Shown: positions 38,756 to 47,700 of the stretch, piece by piece
How the letters are laid out: every line of letters starts with the position of its first letter
How positions within the stretch are numbered: position 1 is the first letter of the stretch
Source of the DNA: Agromyces intestinalis
Lineage (GTDB): Bacteria > Actinomycetota > Actinomycetes > Actinomycetales > Microbacteriaceae
Reading direction: 5' to 3'
DNA length: 64,000 bases
NCBI RefSeq assembly: GCF_008365295.1
Contig: NZ_CP043505.1
Location: forward strand, 620,001 to 684,000
Translations under genes and position numbers: made by a program
The notes under the pieces: model-generated
The model's database searches: none
What the model was told of the DNA's origin: nothing
Seen by the model: only the letters and a program-made list of their open reading frames with translations

Positions 38756-40384
38756 GTGCCAATCGACGCCCGATCGACGGTGCCCGTCCCTCACCGCTGG
38801 GTTCGGCAGTGGGCAACCCCTCCGCAGGTGCTCGCAGTCGCGCGCGTCGCGTTCGCGATCGGGCTCCTGCTCGTCTGGCAGCCGCTCGACGCGGCTCCGC
38901 TCGGAAGCCTTCCCGCCGAGGTGTACTTCGCGCCGCTCGGGCCGATGGTGCTGCTCGGCGGATTCCCGCCGACCTGGTGGCTCGTCGCGCTCGAGGTCGG
39001 CTCACGGGGGGCGCTCGCCGCACTCGCCCTGGGCTGGCGAACGCGTGCCGCCGGCCTGACGTTCGCGGTCATCGAGACGATCCTCTCGGGCTACCGCTAC
39101 AGCACCGGGAAGATCGACCACGACATCCTGCTCTATACGGTGGTGCCGGCCGTCATGTCGTTCTCCGCGTGGGGGGATCGGCTCTCGATCGACTCGCTCA
39201 TCCGTCCTCGGCGAGCTCGTGCGGATGCCTCTGCCATCGCGGTCTCGCTGGTCGCCGTCGCGACCGCGGTGGAGTTCGCGACATCGGGTATCGCGAAGGC
39301 GGCGACCGGATGGCTCGATCCGACCTCATCCGCGGTCGAGGCCTGGGCCCGCCAGTACGAACAGTCGTCTTCGCTCCGAGCCGTGGGTGAGACGCTGCTC
39401 GCGAGCGACAGCCTCCTGCTCTGGAAGTCGTTCGACGTCGCGACCGTCGTGTTCGAGCTCGGATTCCTCGTCGCGATCGTGTCCCGACGAGTCACCCGCT
39501 GGTACGTGCTCGGCGCCGTCGGGTTCCACCTCGGCATCCTGCTCGTGCTCGGAATCGATTTCTCGAAGCTGACCCTGGTCTACCTCATCCTGCTCGGCAC
39601 GCTGGGTGCGAAAGCACTCGCGCCGCTTCCGTTGGCGAGAGGTCGTCGAGCCGCGTCGTGGCGATGGCTGATCTGGCCGGGCGTGACGGCGGCAGCCATC
39701 GGCGTCTACTGGACGTCATTCGACGTCAGAACCCTGGGCCCATCGCTGGCCGGGTACTCGTCGCGGTCGGTGATCGGCTTCGTCGCGCTGATCGCGTTCG
39801 GGGTGATCGTGATCGCGACCGCCCGCAGGGCGCCCGAGCGATCGCTGTCACCGCGCCTCCCGCGCTTCGCGGACCCCGTCGTCCTCGGCGCAGGCGCGCT
39901 CGCGCTCGGCATCGGACCGATGACCCTCTTCACCCTTTCGGAGCCGTTTCCCGCGGTCATGGGTCCGTTGTTCATGGGGAATCAATCCGAGGACCGTGCC
40001 ATCACCACCTTTCGACAACGATTCCTCCTGATGCACGACGATGAATCCGCCCCCATCTCGGCGGCGGAGTTCTACGCCGTCCGCGATCCGTACGCGACGA
40101 GTCTCGGCGAGTTCCAGTTCCCGCGCAGCGTCGAGACCTGGCCACGCGCCGTCGGGAGCGCGCGCATCGCGGAGCTCTCAGCTCTCGGCCACCGATTCAG
40201 CTGGATCCCCGTGCACGGGGATCCAGCTGACGTCGGGGATGCGCAACGACAGGACCTCGCGGACCGCTTCCCGGATGCGACCGGCATCGAGATCCGGTGG
40301 CAGGAATCCACCAGTGTCGACGGGGAACCGATCGAAGAACGGATCGCCAGGCGATACCTCATCCCGCTGACCGCCGACCGCTGA
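38756..40384 (+). CDS. HTTM-like polytopic membrane protein
   Basis: This 542-residue protein has about ten membrane segments in its first 400 residues, with the motif GYRYSTGKIDHDILLY and HLGILLVLGIDFSKLTL, which resemble the HTTM/DoxX-like family, related to the membrane part of vitamin-K-dependent carboxylases. A soluble C-terminal domain of about 120 residues follows. Its role is unknown; it may modify or transport a cell-wall component because the neighbours are glycosyltransferases. It contains a perfect 34-bp palindrome (40197-40230) in the soluble part. The GTG start fits a leaderless promoter. Confidence 0.7.
   Translation: MPIDARSTVPVPHRWVRQWATPPQVLAVARVAFAIGLLLVWQPLDAAPLGSLPAEVYFAPLGPMVLLGGFPPTWWLVALEVGSRGALAALALGWRTRAAGLTFAVIETILSGYRYSTGKIDHDILLYTVVPAVMSFSAWGDRLSIDSLIRPRRARADASAIAVSLVAVATAVEFATSGIAKAATGWLDPTSSAVEAWARQYEQSSSLRAVGETLLASDSLLLWKSFDVATVVFELGFLVAIVSRRVTRWYVLGAVGFHLGILLVLGIDFSKLTLVYLILLGTLGAKALAPLPLARGRRAASWRWLIWPGVTAAAIGVYWTSFDVRTLGPSLAGYSSRSVIGFVALIAFGVIVIATARRAPERSLSPRLPRFADPVVLGAGALALGIGPMTLFTLSEPFPAVMGPLFMGNQSEDRAITTFRQRFLLMHDDESAPISAAEFYAVRDPYATSLGEFQFPRSVETWPRAVGSARIAELSALGHRFSWIPVHGDPADVGDAQRQDLADRFPDATGIEIRWQESTSVDGEPIEERIARRYLIPLTADR
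40197..40230. repeat. Perfect 34-bp palindrome inside a coding region
   Basis: The sequence around GATCCCCGTGCACGGGGATC reads identically on both strands for 34 bases, centred at 40213/40214. It encodes SWIPVHGDPAD in the HTTM-like gene. A message would form a 15-base-pair or longer hairpin with almost no loop. No U-tract follows. Confidence 0.95.
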
Positions 40385-40486
40385 CCGCGCGCGCCACGAG
40401 GCTCGTCGCCTGGCCGACGTCATGCGAGGATTGGGCCGCGCGTATTCCGCGAACTCCGTCGCCCCGTCCCAGAGAAGGCTCCAACC

Positions 40487-43400
40487 TTGCGTCAGCGTGT
40501 CCGCCTCATCGCGAAGCGAAGCCTCCGCGTGTTGACCACCATCTCCAGCAGTCGCTCCGCCCGGCTCACCGGCGCCGCAGCCGAGTACCAGCGTGCCAAC
40601 GTCCTGGCGGCCAGTGAACTGTTCGACGCGGAGCACTACGCCGCGTGGTCCGGGCTGACGGATGCCTCGCCCTTTCAGCTCGCGCTCCACTACCTGCGCG
40701 AGGGAGCCCATCGCGGATTCTCGCCGCATCCGTTCATCGAACCGTTGATGTTCCCCGGCGATGTGCGCCACTTCCTCGAGGCGGGACTCGCGGACGCCGC
40801 ATTGCGCTACCTCCACAGCCCCGACTCCACTGCGCACGCGTGGAGCCCGATCTTCCAACCCGTCGAGGGCGTCGATCCGTGGGAGCAGCTGCAGCGGATG
40901 CAGCCCGACGATCGCCTGCCGGTGCCGGCCGACTTCGTGGGCGTGGCCCCGACCTGGGCCGAAGCACGAGCATCGATCATCCAGAGCGGGCACCGGCTCG
41001 CACTCGCCGCCCGGCGACGGATGGCCCCCGTCCGCAGCGACTGGGATGACACCGCTGAAGCCGCGTGGATCGCACGGGTCGAGGCCGAGCGCATGTCGCC
41101 CGTCGAGCAGCCGCTGGTGTCGATCATCATGCCCGTTTGGAACCGTTCCACGGAGGTCCTGCACGCGATCGACTCCGTCCGCGCGCAGACCCACGCGAAC
41201 TGGGAGCTGCTCATCGTCGACGACGGCTCGACGGATGACACGCTGCAGGTCGTTCGTGAGGCTGCTTCAGCGGACTCGCGGATCATCCCGGTCGGCGTCG
41301 AGCACGGGGGTGTCTGCCGCGCACGGAATGCCGGCATCGATCACGCACGGGGACGGTACGTCGCGTTCCTCGACAGTGACAATCGCTGGACGCCTCGCTT
41401 CCTCGAACTCTCGCTCGCTGGATTCGGAGACGAGGCGCTCGGGGTGTACGCCGCCCTTCGGATCACGGAGGCGGACGGAACGACTCGATACCGCGGTGGC
41501 CAGGTGGACTTCGAAGACCTGCTCGTCGAGAACGGCATCGACATGAACAGCCTCGTGCTGCATCGATCGACGCTCGCCGAGGTCGGCCCGTTCGACGAAG
41601 CCCTGAAGCGATGGGTCGACTACGATCTCGTGCTGCGTATCGCTGCTCGAGGCACCCTCCGATACCTCCCCTTCGTCGGCTGCGAGTACTCCAATGTCGG
41701 GTCCGCCGACCGCATCACCATGAAGGAACCGTTCACCTGGCGATTCCGCGTCGCCGAGAAGGCCTTGATCGACTGGGAGCGCGAGCAGGCGAAGCCGCGA
41801 CCGCTTGCGGCGAGCGTGGTCGTCGTCATGCACGAGCAGGGGAACCGAACGATCGCGCACATCGACGAGGTGCTGCGTACCACTCCCGACGACTGCGAGG
41901 TCGTTCTCGTCGACAACGCCTCGAGCGCGTACGTCGCGCGGGTCACCGACGCACGCTACGCCGCCAATCCGCGCGTGCGCATCCGTCGTGCCCCCCGCCC
42001 GGTCACCACTGCGCTCGCGATGAATCTCGGATTCGCCGAGTCGCAGGGTCGAGTCGTGGTGTTCCTCGACAATCACGTCGAACTGCGCCGCTCATGGCTC
42101 GAGCCCATTCTCGCGACGCTCGAGGCCGACCCCGATCTCATCGGCGTGCAGCCGCTCATCACGGATGCCACCGGAACCATCGAATCGGCAGGGTACGTGT
42201 TCACGCTCCCGGACGCGCGGCCGGTGCCGTTCCTCAAGGGGCATCCGCCTCAGGACGCGCGCCGTGCTCCCGCCGTGCTGTCCGCGGTGAGCGGTGCGGC
42301 CTTCGCGGTTCGCGCCAACGCATATCAGCAGGCGCGCGGTCTCGATGCCCTGTATCGCGGCGATCTGGCGACCGTCGACTTCTGCCTTCGCGCCGCCGCA
42401 GGAGCCGAGAACGCGTTCCGCAGAGTTGACGATTCGGTCGCCGTTCAGCACCCCAACCCCGCGATCGCCAAGCGGATCACGCCGTTCGAGACGGTGGACA
42501 ACCGGCTCTTCCTGGACCGCTGGTCACGCAACCTGCCCGGCGCTCAGCTCGACCGATACGAAGCGCTCGGCTTCGACACGGTCTTCCTTCGTCCCGACGG
42601 CGATCTCGCCGGTGCCGCCACGCCCGTTCTCGTGCGCCGGCCGACGGAGTCGACATCGACGGAGGTCGCGCCCGCACTCCGCTGGGCGATCAAGATCGGT
42701 GCCGATTACACCAGGGGCGGTGACGGTTGGGGGGATATCCCGTTCGCCGAGGACCTCGCCGCTGCGCTGACTCGACACGGTCAAGAGGTCGTCATCGATC
42801 GCCGCCATGCGTTCAAGCGGCCCACGACGTACCTCGATGAGGTCGTTCTCACGATCCGCGGGTTCCACCGAGCCGAACCCCAGCCCGGTGCGATCAACGT
42901 CCTGTGGGTGATCAGCCGGCCCGAGCTCGTGACCTTCGACGAAGTGCGGGGGTACGATCTCGTCTTCGCGGCGTCGCCGAAGTGGGCCGCGTGGATGAGC
43001 GAGCGCACCGGAGTCGATGTGCACGTCATGCTGCAGGCGACGAACCCCGATCGCTTCCATCCGGCGGATGACTCGGTGGATCGAAGCGGGGAAGTGCTGT
43101 TCGTCGGCGGCCCGCGCATCACCGAGGGCGGGCGGCGAGTCGTGCTCGATGCGCTCGCGGTGGACGCGCCGCTCGCGCTCTGGGGACCCCGCTGGGGACT
43201 GGTCGCACCACCCGAGCGCGTGCGAGGTGAATTCCTGCCCTTCGACGAGGTGCCCGCCGCCTATCGATCGGCATCGATCGTCTTGAACGACCACATGCCG
43301 TCGATGGCCGAATGGGGCTTCGTCAACAACCGAACGATCGATGCGATCGCCGCCGGGACCCCGGTCGTGAGCGACGAGGTCGAGGGCCTCGACGAGTTCG

Positions 43401-43600
43401 AGGGCGCCGCGCGGAGCTATCACGATCTCGATGAGCTGCGCACGTTGCTCACCGATCACCGTTGGGTCCCGGATGCGCAGCGCATGCGTGAGATCAGCGA
43501 GCGAGTGCGCTCGCTGCACTCGTTCGACGCTCGTGCGCAGGAACTTCTCGACGAGGTGCTCGTCGTTCGCCGGGGCCGGCACGGGGATGTCGTACGCTGA
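40487..43600 (+). CDS. Triple-domain glycosyltransferase (two GT2 domains and a GT-B-like domain)
   Basis: This 1037-residue cytosolic protein begins with a FDAEHYAAWSGLTDASPFQL-type N-terminal segment (about 45-110) typical of polymerising glycosyltransferases. A GT2 domain follows (about 208-430, VSIIMPVWNR and FLDSDN), then a second GT2 domain (about 441-690, VVFLDNHVEL) and a CgeB-like GT-B domain from about 735 to the end. It could add two or three sugars in series. The start is TTG at 40487 because AGAAGG lies nine bases upstream; no better ATG exists before the conserved part. It is 102 bp after the HTTM-like gene and directly before the next gene, so the three form one unit. Confidence 0.84.
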   Translation: MRQRVRLIAKRSLRVLTTISSSRSARLTGAAAEYQRANVLAASELFDAEHYAAWSGLTDASPFQLALHYLREGAHRGFSPHPFIEPLMFPGDVRHFLEAGLADAALRYLHSPDSTAHAWSPIFQPVEGVDPWEQLQRMQPDDRLPVPADFVGVAPTWAEARASIIQSGHRLALAARRRMAPVRSDWDDTAEAAWIARVEAERMSPVEQPLVSIIMPVWNRSTEVLHAIDSVRAQTHANWELLIVDDGSTDDTLQVVREAASADSRIIPVGVEHGGVCRARNAGIDHARGRYVAFLDSDNRWTPRFLELSLAGFGDEALGVYAALRITEADGTTRYRGGQVDFEDLLVENGIDMNSLVLHRSTLAEVGPFDEALKRWVDYDLVLRIAARGTLRYLPFVGCEYSNVGSADRITMKEPFTWRFRVAEKALIDWEREQAKPRPLAASVVVVMHEQGNRTIAHIDEVLRTTPDDCEVVLVDNASSAYVARVTDARYAANPRVRIRRAPRPVTTALAMNLGFAESQGRVVVFLDNHVELRRSWLEPILATLEADPDLIGVQPLITDATGTIESAGYVFTLPDARPVPFLKGHPPQDARRAPAVLSAVSGAAFAVRANAYQQARGLDALYRGDLATVDFCLRAAAGAENAFRRVDDSVAVQHPNPAIAKRITPFETVDNRLFLDRWSRNLPGAQLDRYEALGFDTVFLRPDGDLAGAATPVLVRRPTESTSTEVAPALRWAIKIGADYTRGGDGWGDIPFAEDLAAALTRHGQEVVIDRRHAFKRPTTYLDEVVLTIRGFHRAEPQPGAINVLWVISRPELVTFDEVRGYDLVFAASPKWAAWMSERTGVDVHVMLQATNPDRFHPADDSVDRSGEVLFVGGPRITEGGRRVVLDALAVDAPLALWGPRWGLVAPPERVRGEFLPFDEVPAAYRSASIVLNDHMPSMAEWGFVNNRTIDAIAAGTPVVSDEVEGLDEFEGAARSYHDLDELRTLLTDHRWVPDAQRMREISERVRSLHSFDARAQELLDEVLVVRRGRHGDVVR
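43593..43598 (+). promoter_or_regulatory. -10 box TACGCT overlapping the upstream stop codon
   Basis: TACGCT ends inside the stop codon TGA (43598-43600) of the triple-domain glycosyltransferase and is six bases from the GTG at 43605. It gives the third gene its own leaderless promoter. Confidence 0.5.
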
Positions 43601-43604
43601 CGAG

Positions 43605-45047
43605 GTGTCAACCCGCGAGCCGCTGCGCACGGTGCTCGTCGCCCAAGCGCAGCTCAGCCGGTTCGCCGGATCCGAGATGGTGACGCTCGAACTCATCGAG
43701 CAATTCGTCGCCTGGGGAGCGCGCGTCGTGGTGGCGACTCACGCGAGCACGCCCCCGCTGCGACCGCTCATCGATGCGACGGGCGGTGTCGAAGTCATCC
43801 CGGTGGATGCGCTGATGGACCCGGCGAGACTCGACGGGTACCACATCGACCTCGCGTGGATCCATCATGGGGTGCTCCCGCCGGCCATCCTGCGGGCGGC
43901 CGATTCGATCCCGGTCGTCTTCAACCACATGTCCGGGGTCCATCCGATCGAGTTCCCGATCGTCCCCGAGGCGGAGGCGGACCTCGCCACCCTCTCCCTG
44001 TTCAATTCGCGTGAAACGCTCGAGCGCCAGCGAGAATCCGGACTTCTCGACCGCCTCGACCCTGAGCGCATCGGCCTGTTCGAGAATCCCGCTCCGGATG
44101 CGTTCCTCGACGTCCCCGCACGACCGGTCGGCGATGCTCTCATTCGTATCGCCGTCGTGTCCAACCATCTCCCCGACGAAGTGCGCGAAGCGCTCGAGAG
44201 CCTCGAGGGCGTCGTCGAAGCGGTGTACATCGGCGAGTCCACCCCGGGTGGTTCGCCTCGACGGCTCGATCCCGCCGTGCTCGAGCCGTTCGACGCCGTG
44301 ATCACGATCGGGAAGACCGTGCAGTACGCGATCTGCGCGTCTCGCCCGGTCTACTGCTACGACTGGTTCGGCGGCCCGGGCTGGCTCTCCGCCGAGAACT
44401 TCGACGCGGCGCGCGCGCGCAACTTCTCGGGGCGCGGATTCACCGCACGCGAGCCGTCCCGAATCGCCTCGGAGCTGGTCGACGGCTTCGTCGACGCGCA
44501 CGCGTTCGCGCTCGTCGCCGCCGACGTCCACGCTCCCGAATTCACGCTCTCGACACGTCTGAAGGAGGTGCTGGGCCGTTGCGCGGCTGCTCCCGAGCAG
44601 CAACGGTCCGTGACCGCCGAAACGGCTGCATCGATCGCCAAGCTCCAGGAGTTCACCGCCACGTGGGTTCGGGCCGGCTCACGAGCGAGCCGCGCCGCCG
44701 ACGAGGCGGCAACCGTCGAACGCGCCAGGCAGGCTCTCGACGAGCAGGTTCATGCTCTCCAGGACGACCTGGAGGCGGCCCAGGCCATCGCCGCGCGGCG
44801 TGAGCAGCAGGTAGGTGAACTGGAGGCACTGATCACGACGCTGCGAAGCGACCTCGCCGATCTGGCAGAGCGCGAACGTCGACTTTCGGCTCGTGTGGCG
44901 CAGTCGGAGGAGGAGCTCGCGACGCTCCGGCATTTTCGTGCTCGTCGCAGCGTGCGTGCGCTCGTGGCGGTCACCAGGCCGTTCGTCCTCGCCGGTCGCG
45001 CGGTGCGGCGCGTGGTGCCATCACGCGCAACCCAGGCGGATCGCTGA
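43605..45047 (+). CDS. GT-B-like glycosyltransferase with C-terminal coiled coil
   Basis: This is a 480-residue protein. The N-terminal 320 residues look like an incomplete GT-B fold (LVAQAQLSRFAGSEMVTLE and DLAWIHHGVLP); a short coiled coil of Glu/Gln/Ala repeats runs from about 370 to 455, followed by a basic tail. No close characterised relative is recognised. The start is GTG at 43605 (leaderless) rather than ATG at 43587. It is adjacent to the triple-domain enzyme and may be a partner or a chain-length regulator, as coiled coils serve in some O-antigen systems; that is inferred. Confidence 0.7.
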   Translation: MSTREPLRTVLVAQAQLSRFAGSEMVTLELIEQFVAWGARVVVATHASTPPLRPLIDATGGVEVIPVDALMDPARLDGYHIDLAWIHHGVLPPAILRAADSIPVVFNHMSGVHPIEFPIVPEAEADLATLSLFNSRETLERQRESGLLDRLDPERIGLFENPAPDAFLDVPARPVGDALIRIAVVSNHLPDEVREALESLEGVVEAVYIGESTPGGSPRRLDPAVLEPFDAVITIGKTVQYAICASRPVYCYDWFGGPGWLSAENFDAARARNFSGRGFTAREPSRIASELVDGFVDAHAFALVAADVHAPEFTLSTRLKEVLGRCAAAPEQQRSVTAETAASIAKLQEFTATWVRAGSRASRAADEAATVERARQALDEQVHALQDDLEAAQAIAARREQQVGELEALITTLRSDLADLAERERRLSARVAQSEEELATLRHFRARRSVRALVAVTRPFVLAGRAVRRVVPSRATQADR

Positions 45048-45118
45048 CCCATCGCTCGGATCCCCTCGTATCGGTCACGCCGCAGGGGGCTCGTCCGCGT
45101 CCACGCGTCGCATGCGGG

Positions 45119-46348
45119 TCATCCGTTGGTTGCGATCCAGGCGACACCGCGGCCCGACACGCTCAGCCGACCCTCATCGGGCGTGATGTAGACCGCTCCC
45201 CCGCGCGGCACGTCGACCCCGCCGAGCGCGCCCTCGAGACGCACCGCGTCCCCCTCCACGAGCACGATGGCCGGGCCGTCGAGCTCGATCGACGACGACC
45301 CGCCCTCGCCCGGCTCGACGCGGTGCAGCACGAAGTCGGGCACGTCGGGACGGAACGTCAACACCCCCGGCGACGCGCGCTCGGGCTCGAGGCGCGGCGG
45401 GGCCATCGGCGTGAAGTCGAGCACCTCGAGCAGCTCGGACACGTCGATGTGCTTGGGCGTCAAGCCGCCGCGCAGCACGTTGTCGCTCGCCGCCATCAAC
45501 TCGATGCCGAGCCCGTGCAGGTAGGCGTGGATGTTGCCGGCGGCGAGGAAGAGCGCCTCGCCGCGGCGCAGCCGCACCCGGTTCAGCAGCAGCGAGATCA
45601 CGATGCCGGGGTCGCCCGGATACGCGACCGAGAGGTCGACGACCGTCGCGAACGAGTCGGCGTAGGCGGATTCCTCGGCCTCGCGCGAGCGGGCGAGCCG
45701 CACGACGCGCTCGACGACCCACACGGCCTGCCCCGTGTCTTCGCCGCGCCCGTCGCGCAGCAGCCACTCGACGGTGTCGGCGAGTCCGATGTCGAGATGC
45801 TGCTCCAGCAGGTCGAGCGCGCCGGGTGCCGGCGCGGCATCCGAGGCATCCGCTCGCCTGAGCAGCTCGAGGATGTCGCGCACCTCGCCGAGCGGCCGGA
45901 AGCCCGACAGCGCATCGAAGGTCTCGCTGACGGCGACGACGAGCTCGGGCTTGTGGAACGCGTCCTTGTAGTTGCGGTCGTACGCGTCGATCGGGACGCC
46001 CTCGGCCTCTTCGCGGGCGAAACCCGCCCGCGCCTGGTCGGGTGTGGGATGCGCCTGCAGCGACAGCGGGCCACCCGCCGCGAGCAGCTTCAGCAGGAAC
46101 GGCAGCCGGCCTTCGGCGGCCGACTCGGCGCCGAGCGCAGTATGCGGGTCGAACTGGATCCAGGCAGCGAGATCGGATGCCCCGCCGGTCTGCGCGGGAT
46201 CGACGATCTGCGCCGGCGATCCGGCATGCGCACCGAGCCACAACTCGGCCTCGGGCCCGCCCGACGGTTCCACGCCGAGGAACCCGGCGATGTCGGTGGT
46301 CGAGCCCCACGCGTAATCGCGCGGGGTGTTGCGGATCGCGACAAACAT
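45119..46348 (-). CDS. manA: Mannose-6-phosphate isomerase, class I
   Basis: This 409-residue zinc enzyme interconverts fructose-6-P and mannose-6-P, the entry to GDP-mannose. Metal-binding residues include Gln98 and His100 in SLQAHPTPDQA and Glu135 in FHKPELVVAV; the family DYAWGSTTDI start is intact. The ATG at 46348 is preceded by AAAGGA about nine bases upstream. It is divergent from the acyl-CoA dehydrogenase. With manB at 24373 it completes the mannose-1-P route. Confidence 0.94.
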   Translation of the reverse strand: MFVAIRNTPRDYAWGSTTDIAGFLGVEPSGGPEAELWLGAHAGSPAQIVDPAQTGGASDLAAWIQFDPHTALGAESAAEGRLPFLLKLLAAGGPLSLQAHPTPDQARAGFAREEAEGVPIDAYDRNYKDAFHKPELVVAVSETFDALSGFRPLGEVRDILELLRRADASDAAPAPGALDLLEQHLDIGLADTVEWLLRDGRGEDTGQAVWVVERVVRLARSREAEESAYADSFATVVDLSVAYPGDPGIVISLLLNRVRLRRGEALFLAAGNIHAYLHGLGIELMAASDNVLRGGLTPKHIDVSELLEVLDFTPMAPPRLEPERASPGVLTFRPDVPDFVLHRVEPGEGGSSSIELDGPAIVLVEGDAVRLEGALGGVDVPRGGAVYITPDEGRLSVSGRGVAWIATNG

Positions 46349-46460
46349 GCAGGAGTGTCCTTTCGGGCGGTACGTCCCAAGCTACAACGGCATGGCATGC
46401 CGCTTCGCACCCGGCATACCCTCGTGGCATCCGCGCAATGACGATGAGGAGAGCTCTGCC

Positions 46461-47639
46461 ATGTCCTTCGAACCGCTCGCGAGCGACTTCTACGGCTACT
46501 ACGACCTGCTGACCGACCGCGAGCGCGAGGCGCTCGGCGAGCTGCGGGCCTGGCTCGAGGCCGACGTGAAGCCGATCATCGGCGGCTACTGGGAGCGAGC
46601 CGAGTTCCCGATGCAGGTCGTGAAGCCGCTCGCCGACCTGGGCGTGCTCTCGTACGCCTGGGAGGAGACCGCGCCCTTCGAGAACTCGACGCTCTTCCGC
46701 GGCTTCGTCGCCCTCGAGCTCGCCAGGGTGGATGCCTCGGTGAGCACGTTCGTCGGCGTGCAGAACGGCCTCGCGACCGGATCGCTGGCCGTCGGCGGCT
46801 CGAAGGAGCAGCGCGAGGAGTGGATCCCGAAGCTCGCCTCGGGCGAGATCCTCGGTGCGTTCGGCCTCACCGAACCGCTCTCGGGGTCGGATTCGGCCAA
46901 AGGCCTTCGCACCACCGCGCGCCGCGAAGGCGATGAGTGGGTGCTGAACGGCCAGAAGCGCTGGATCGGCAACGCCACCTTCTCGGACATCACGATCATC
47001 TGGGCCAAGGACGAGGGCGACGGGCAGGTCAAGGGCTTCATCGTGCCGACCTCGACGCCGGGCTACTCGGCCACCAAGATCGAGGGCAAGATCAGCCTGC
47101 GCCCCGTGCAGAACGCCGACATCACGCTCACCGACGTGCGCGTGCCCGAGTCGCTGCGACTGCAGAACGCGAACTCGTTCCGCGACACCGCCGCCGTGCT
47201 GCGCGCCACGCGCGCCGAGGTGGCCTGGGCCGCGGTCGGCACCTCGGTCGGGGCGTACGAGGCGGCCCTCGACTACGCGAAGCAGCGCGTGCAGTTCGGC
47301 AAGCCGATCGCGTCGCACCAGCTCATCCAGGAGCACCTCGTCAACAGCCTCGGCAACATCACCGCGTCGCTCGGCATGGTCGTGCGCGCCTCGCAGCTGC
47401 AGGACGCGGGCCGGCTCGGCGACGAGCACTCGGCGCTCGCCAAGGCGTACGCGACCGCGCGCATGCGCGAGACGGTCGCCTGGGCCCGGGAGGCCTGCGG
47501 CGGCAACGGCATCGTGCTCGACCACCACGTGGCCCGCTTCTTCGCCGACGCCGAGGCGCTCTACTCGTACGAGGGCACCCGTGAGATGAACACGCTCATC
47601 GTGGGTCGCGCGATCACGGGCGAGGCGGCGTTCGTCTGA
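46461..47639 (+). CDS. Acyl-CoA dehydrogenase, glutaryl-CoA dehydrogenase-like
   Basis: This 392-residue FAD enzyme has the catalytic-type Glu371 in SYEGTREMNTLIVGRA, the acyl-CoA dehydrogenase signature GAFGLTEPLSGSDSA and the flavin-binding WIGNATFSD. Overall it resembles glutaryl-CoA dehydrogenases more than short-chain ones. It oxidises an acyl-CoA and passes electrons to an electron-transfer flavoprotein. It has GAGGAGAG upstream of the ATG at 46461. It stands alone among sugar-nucleotide genes, so its place here is probably historical, not functional. Confidence 0.85.
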   Translation: MSFEPLASDFYGYYDLLTDREREALGELRAWLEADVKPIIGGYWERAEFPMQVVKPLADLGVLSYAWEETAPFENSTLFRGFVALELARVDASVSTFVGVQNGLATGSLAVGGSKEQREEWIPKLASGEILGAFGLTEPLSGSDSAKGLRTTARREGDEWVLNGQKRWIGNATFSDITIIWAKDEGDGQVKGFIVPTSTPGYSATKIEGKISLRPVQNADITLTDVRVPESLRLQNANSFRDTAAVLRATRAEVAWAAVGTSVGAYEAALDYAKQRVQFGKPIASHQLIQEHLVNSLGNITASLGMVVRASQLQDAGRLGDEHSALAKAYATARMRETVAWAREACGGNGIVLDHHVARFFADAEALYSYEGTREMNTLIVGRAITGEAAFV

Positions 47640-47665
47640 GCGCACGCCACGGCGTGTCGCGCTCG

Positions 47666-47700
47666 CGCTGACCGGCTGCGATGCTCCGCGCCGGTCAGCG
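47666..47700. terminator. Hairpin between acyl-CoA dehydrogenase gene and ugd
   Basis: CGCTGACCGG (47666-47675) is inverted as CCGGTCAGCG (47691-47700) with a 15-base loop, reaching into the ugd stop codon. It sits between convergent gene ends and could end both transcripts. No U-tract. Confidence 0.5.

Noticed and set aside
40178-41194. A minus-strand frame sharing the peptide IPVHGDPA with the HTTM-like protein
   Set aside because: The shared peptide is a direct result of the perfect palindrome, not homology; the rest is shadow of the glycosyltransferase gene.
45048-45118. Terminator after the GT-B-like gene
   Set aside because: Only a five-base CCCCT/AGGGG stem with a long loop can be formed, too weak to call.
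46461-47639. Assignment of the acyl-CoA dehydrogenase to the glycan pathway
   Set aside because: Its fold and active site are those of acyl-CoA oxidation; adjacency is the only link, so no glycan role is claimed.
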